A stretch of 64,000 nt of DNA from Pseudobutyrivibrio ruminis (GTDB lineage Bacteria; Bacillota; Clostridia; Lachnospirales; Lachnospiraceae), in assembly GCF_015057245.1 (NCBI RefSeq), contig NZ_SVET01000009.1:1-64000 (forward strand), given 5' to 3'. Below the pieces are notes generated by a model that ran no database searches, was not told where the DNA came from, and saw only the letters and a list, made by a program, of their open reading frames with translations. This document shows, in pieces, positions 61,316 through 64,000 of this stretch. Each line of letters begins with the position of its first letter. Positions within the stretch are counted from its first letter, which is position 1. Both the position numbers and the translations under genes were made by a program.

Positions 61316-62176
61316 ATGGCAGATGTAACAGAAGAAGTAGGAAACACAACTGAAGAAGATCCAAAGGCTGCAAAGAAAGCTGCAAAAGAAGCTAAAAAGG
61401 CTGAAAAGCAGGCTAAAAAAGATGCAAAGAAGAATGGTGAAGAGGGAGCTGATGATGAGGAGAGCTTAGGTATTGGCGGCAAACTTATCATGGGCTTTGT
61501 TGTGCTGTTAATCATTCTTATTTGGCTTGTTATTTTTGCCTTTCTTGTAAAGATGGATGTTGGCGGATTTGGTTCTACAGTACTATTTCCTGTTTTAAAG
61601 GATGTACCATATGTTAATCGAATCTTACCTGGTATTGAGGAATACATCCCAGCAGAAGAAGACGAATATGCAGCATATACTACAGTTGAAGAGGCTGTAG
61701 ACAGAATCAAAGAGCTTGAAGTAGAAATCGAAGCTCTAAAAGAAACAGGCACTCAAAATAGTGATTATATTGCAGAATTAGAGGCGGCTTCAGCAGAGCT
61801 TGCTGAATACAAGGCTAACGAGGCGGCGTTCGAAGAAACTAAAGAAAAATTTTATGAAGAGGTTGTTTTTTCGGATAATGCACCCGATATAAATGAATAT
61901 AAGACTTACTATGAGTCTATAGAGCCTGAGAATGCTGAAGCTATCTATAAACAGGTGGTTTCTCAAATCCAGACGGATGAAGAAATCGAAGATTATGTTA
62001 AGGCATATTCGAGCATGAAAGCCAAAGATGCAGCTGCCATATTTGATACTATGACAGATGACCTTGATCTTGTATGTGAGATTCTCTCAGCTATGGACGC
62101 TAGTACGAGGGCAGATATATTAGCTGCTATGTCCGAAGAAAATGCAGCTATTATAACCAAGATGATGGAGCCTTAG
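61316..62176 (+). CDS. MotE-like membrane protein in the flagellar operon
   Basis: 286 residues: a Lys/Ala/Glu-rich cytoplasmic N-terminus (1-55), one TM (about 60-83), a coiled coil (about 120-180), and a C-terminal MgtE-N-like domain (MKAKDAAAIFDTMTDD, AMDASTRADILAAMSEENAAIITKMMEP). This is the layout of MotE/FlbB-type periplasmic motor proteins, which help assemble MotAB stators. The long lysine-rich N-terminal tail is unusual. Starts 3 bases after fliJ. Confidence 0.75.
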   Translation: MADVTEEVGNTTEEDPKAAKKAAKEAKKAEKQAKKDAKKNGEEGADDEESLGIGGKLIMGFVVLLIILIWLVIFAFLVKMDVGGFGSTVLFPVLKDVPYVNRILPGIEEYIPAEEDEYAAYTTVEEAVDRIKELEVEIEALKETGTQNSDYIAELEAASAELAEYKANEAAFEETKEKFYEEVVFSDNAPDINEYKTYYESIEPENAEAIYKQVVSQIQTDEEIEDYVKAYSSMKAKDAAAIFDTMTDDLDLVCEILSAMDASTRADILAAMSEENAAIITKMMEP

Positions 62177-62224
62177 TCTTATATTTGCAATTTGAAAAGA
62201 GAATATAAGAAAGGAGGACAACAC

Positions 62225-63670
62225 ATGACAAGTAGCAATGTTTCTAACTTGCTGGTTCAAGTGGGAAATGTCAATGTGGATCTTGTGGATGCTAAATCGG
62301 AGCTTCCAAAATCTGGATTCGGATTCGACAAAACATTGCAGAATGCCATTAAGCCTAGCGATGCACCTGCACCTGCTGATAATTCTAATCAAGCAGATGT
62401 AAGCAACAAATCCTTCAGCGTATCAAAGGAACCAAAGGTTATCAAAACTGAGGAAAAGCCTGATACAGTAAATGAAGAAGTTGTTGAAAAGGTAAATGAA
62501 GCGGTAGACAAAGTTAAGGCGGTCATTGAGGAAGAGCTGGACGTTACAGAAGAAGACATTGAAAAAGCAATGGAAACTTTGGGGCTTACAGTTATTGATT
62601 TATTAAATCCTCAGGATTTAGCTCAGCTTGTAGCTACACTTACAGGCGAGAATGATTCTATCGCATTAGTAATGAGTGAGGAATTTAAAGGTATTCTTGA
62701 TGTAGTTAATGAACTCACAAATCAGCTATTTGAAGAAACAGGTATTTCCTTTATTGAGGTAAAAGATATTGTTATTTCTTATGCTTCACAGGAAATGATT
62801 GATGTGGATGTGCCTAAGGAAGAAAGCCTTACCCAGGTTAATCCTGAAGAGGTTCTTGAGGTTGCTGAAGAGATGCCAGAGGAGCCGGTGGCAGTCCAGG
62901 TTGAAACAAATATTGTTAAGACTGAGGACAGCTCTGAAAGTACTGATGTTGTATCAGAAGATACAGAACCTAGTCAGCAAATCACATTAAAAGAAAATGT
63001 TGATGCAAAGCAGTCTGATTCAGAAGATTCATCTTTTGAACAGCCTAATGCTAAAACTCAAGAAAACGTAGTTTTAAAACAGACTACAAAGCCTTCAGAA
63101 CCAATTATTCGAAATGATGGGATGATTTTTGGAGAGCCAAGAATCGAGATTCAATTCTCTCCGGAAGAACAGTTGGTATCACTTCCTACAGGTCAGACAG
63201 TTTCATCTGAGAAAATTGTTAACCAGTTGGTTGAACAGGCTAGAATTCTTAACGAGGCAGAATCTACAACAATGGAAATGACTCTTAATCCAGAGGGGTT
63301 AGGAAGAATTTTCATGGAAGTCACTCAAAAGGGTGATGAAATAACTGCAAGAATTTTTACTGAGAATGATGCAGTTAAACAGGCGTTAGAGTCGCAAATG
63401 GCAAATCTTCGTGTAGAGATGACTCAAAATAGTTCCGCTAAGGTTACTTCAATCGAGGTTTCGGTTGGAACACATGAGTTTGAAAAGAATCTTGAAGAAG
63501 ATGCTAGAAATGAGCAAAGACGTGATGAGCAGGCGAATCAGTCAGAGAGACGAAGCAACAGAATCGATCTCAATAGCATGGATGATTTGACGGGGCTTAT
63601 GTCAGAAGAAGATATTCTTATAGCTCAGATGATGAAAGATAATGGTAATACATTAGATTTCCAAGCATAA
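62225..63670 (+). CDS. fliK: Flagellar hook-length control protein FliK
   Basis: About 481 residues from the ATG at 62225, preceded by AAAGGAGG; an upstream in-frame start at 62192 would cover that site. A long acidic variable ruler region leads to a C-terminal FliK domain (MEMTLNPEGLGRIFMEVTQKG). Measures hook length and switches export specificity. Confidence 0.92.
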   Translation: MTSSNVSNLLVQVGNVNVDLVDAKSELPKSGFGFDKTLQNAIKPSDAPAPADNSNQADVSNKSFSVSKEPKVIKTEEKPDTVNEEVVEKVNEAVDKVKAVIEEELDVTEEDIEKAMETLGLTVIDLLNPQDLAQLVATLTGENDSIALVMSEEFKGILDVVNELTNQLFEETGISFIEVKDIVISYASQEMIDVDVPKEESLTQVNPEEVLEVAEEMPEEPVAVQVETNIVKTEDSSESTDVVSEDTEPSQQITLKENVDAKQSDSEDSSFEQPNAKTQENVVLKQTTKPSEPIIRNDGMIFGEPRIEIQFSPEEQLVSLPTGQTVSSEKIVNQLVEQARILNEAESTTMEMTLNPEGLGRIFMEVTQKGDEITARIFTENDAVKQALESQMANLRVEMTQNSSAKVTSIEVSVGTHEFEKNLEEDARNEQRRDEQANQSERRSNRIDLNSMDDLTGLMSEEDILIAQMMKDNGNTLDFQA

Positions 63671-63686
63671 CGGGAGGAGGAAATAA

Positions 63687-64000
63687 ATGGCGGAAGATTT
63701 ATTAGTTGGTGCGCTTACTAATGGGCAGTACAAAAAGACAACTGCTTCAACAGAAGCAACTAAAAGCGAAACTACAAATTCTACTTCAAAGACAGCATCT
63801 AAAAACAATGGTACTGAATATAATCAGGAAATGTTTTTAAAGCTTTTGACAGCAGAAATGCAGTATCAAGATCCTTTGGAGCCAACAGACAACAGTCAGT
63901 ACGTTACACAGCTTGCATCATTTACACAGATTGAAACACTTCAGACAGTTAAATCTAGTATGGAAAGCCTTCAGGCTAACAGTATGGTTGGTAAGGTTGT
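63687..64000 (+). CDS. flgD: Flagellar hook-capping protein FlgD (partial)
   Basis: Open to the window edge, 104 codons seen. After a Ser/Thr-rich N-terminus comes the FlgD signature (FLKLLTAEMQYQDPLEPTD, SQYVTQLASFTQIETLQ). Caps the growing hook. GGGAGGAGG precedes the ATG. The C-terminal part lies outside the window. Confidence 0.93.
   Translation, partial: MAEDLLVGALTNGQYKKTTASTEATKSETTNSTSKTASKNNGTEYNQEMFLKLLTAEMQYQDPLEPTDNSQYVTQLASFTQIETLQTVKSSMESLQANSMVGKV

Overview
The window looks like chromosome from a low-GC, flagellated, anaerobic Firmicute of the Lachnospiraceae type (Butyrivibrio/Pseudobutyrivibrio-like; this placement is inference). The basis is AT-rich intergenic DNA, strong AGGAGG ribosome sites, a thrS T-box, a CIRCE/HrcA heat-shock operon, CodY, class II GalT, DUF1292, DUF1848 and DUF5662 proteins, and the order comEA-comEC-holA-rpsT-hemW/lepA-hrcA-grpE-dnaK-dnaJ. 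The sporulation genes gpr and spoIIP, which sit in this neighbourhood in Bacillus, are absent.

Layout. 1-6.8 kb: arginine synthesis, with argG divergent from argC-GNAT-argJ-argB-argD and an ARG box over the argC -10. 6.8-11.1 kb: a two-component system divergent from a large tannase-like lipoprotein esterase, with phased regulator half-sites between them. 11.1-18.7 kb: a SprT-like protein, a secreted-type nuclease, lipoprotein ComEA, a second two-component system with a GerMN lipoprotein, and ComEC. 18.7-20.3 kb: a palindromic repeat array holding a PD-(D/E)XK-like gene. 20.3-25.3 kb: NUDIX, T-box/thrS, a radical SAM protein and holA. 25.3-28.1 kb: a FIST-GGDEF cyclase divergent from a PilZ protein. 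28.1-38.7 kb: rpsT, hemW, lepA, the heat-shock operon, DUF1848 and a TauE-type permease. 38.7-48.7 kb: galT, a membrane diguanylate cyclase, gltX, a UvrD-like helicase, DUF1292, a GH13 protein lacking catalytic residues, DUF5662 and trpS. 48.7-54.5 kb: comM, dprA, topA, codY. 54.8-64 kb: the flagellar operon flgB-flgC-fliE-fliF-fliG-fliH-fliI-fliJ-motE-like-fliK-flgD, the last cut by the window edge.

The most unusual region is 18731-20303. It holds about 13 units of a 52-53 bp repeat, each with inverted arms (TACTGCA / TGCAGTA). The array starts in the comEC stop codon, is interrupted by one gene (19132-19923) flanked by a perfect 13-bp inverted repeat, resumes right after that gene's stop codon, and ends at a 17-codon fragment resembling the 3' end of a second copy of the gene. 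Arm sequences covary between units. No cas genes, integrase or transposase are nearby. I do not recognise this arrangement as a described system.

How the genes connect: ComEA, ComEC, the nuclease, DprA and ComM together suggest DNA uptake. The two GGDEF proteins and the PilZ protein suggest c-di-GMP signalling that could bear on the flagellum encoded at the end of the window. CodY, ArgR-type, HrcA and T-box signals mark nutrient and stress control of the housekeeping operons.
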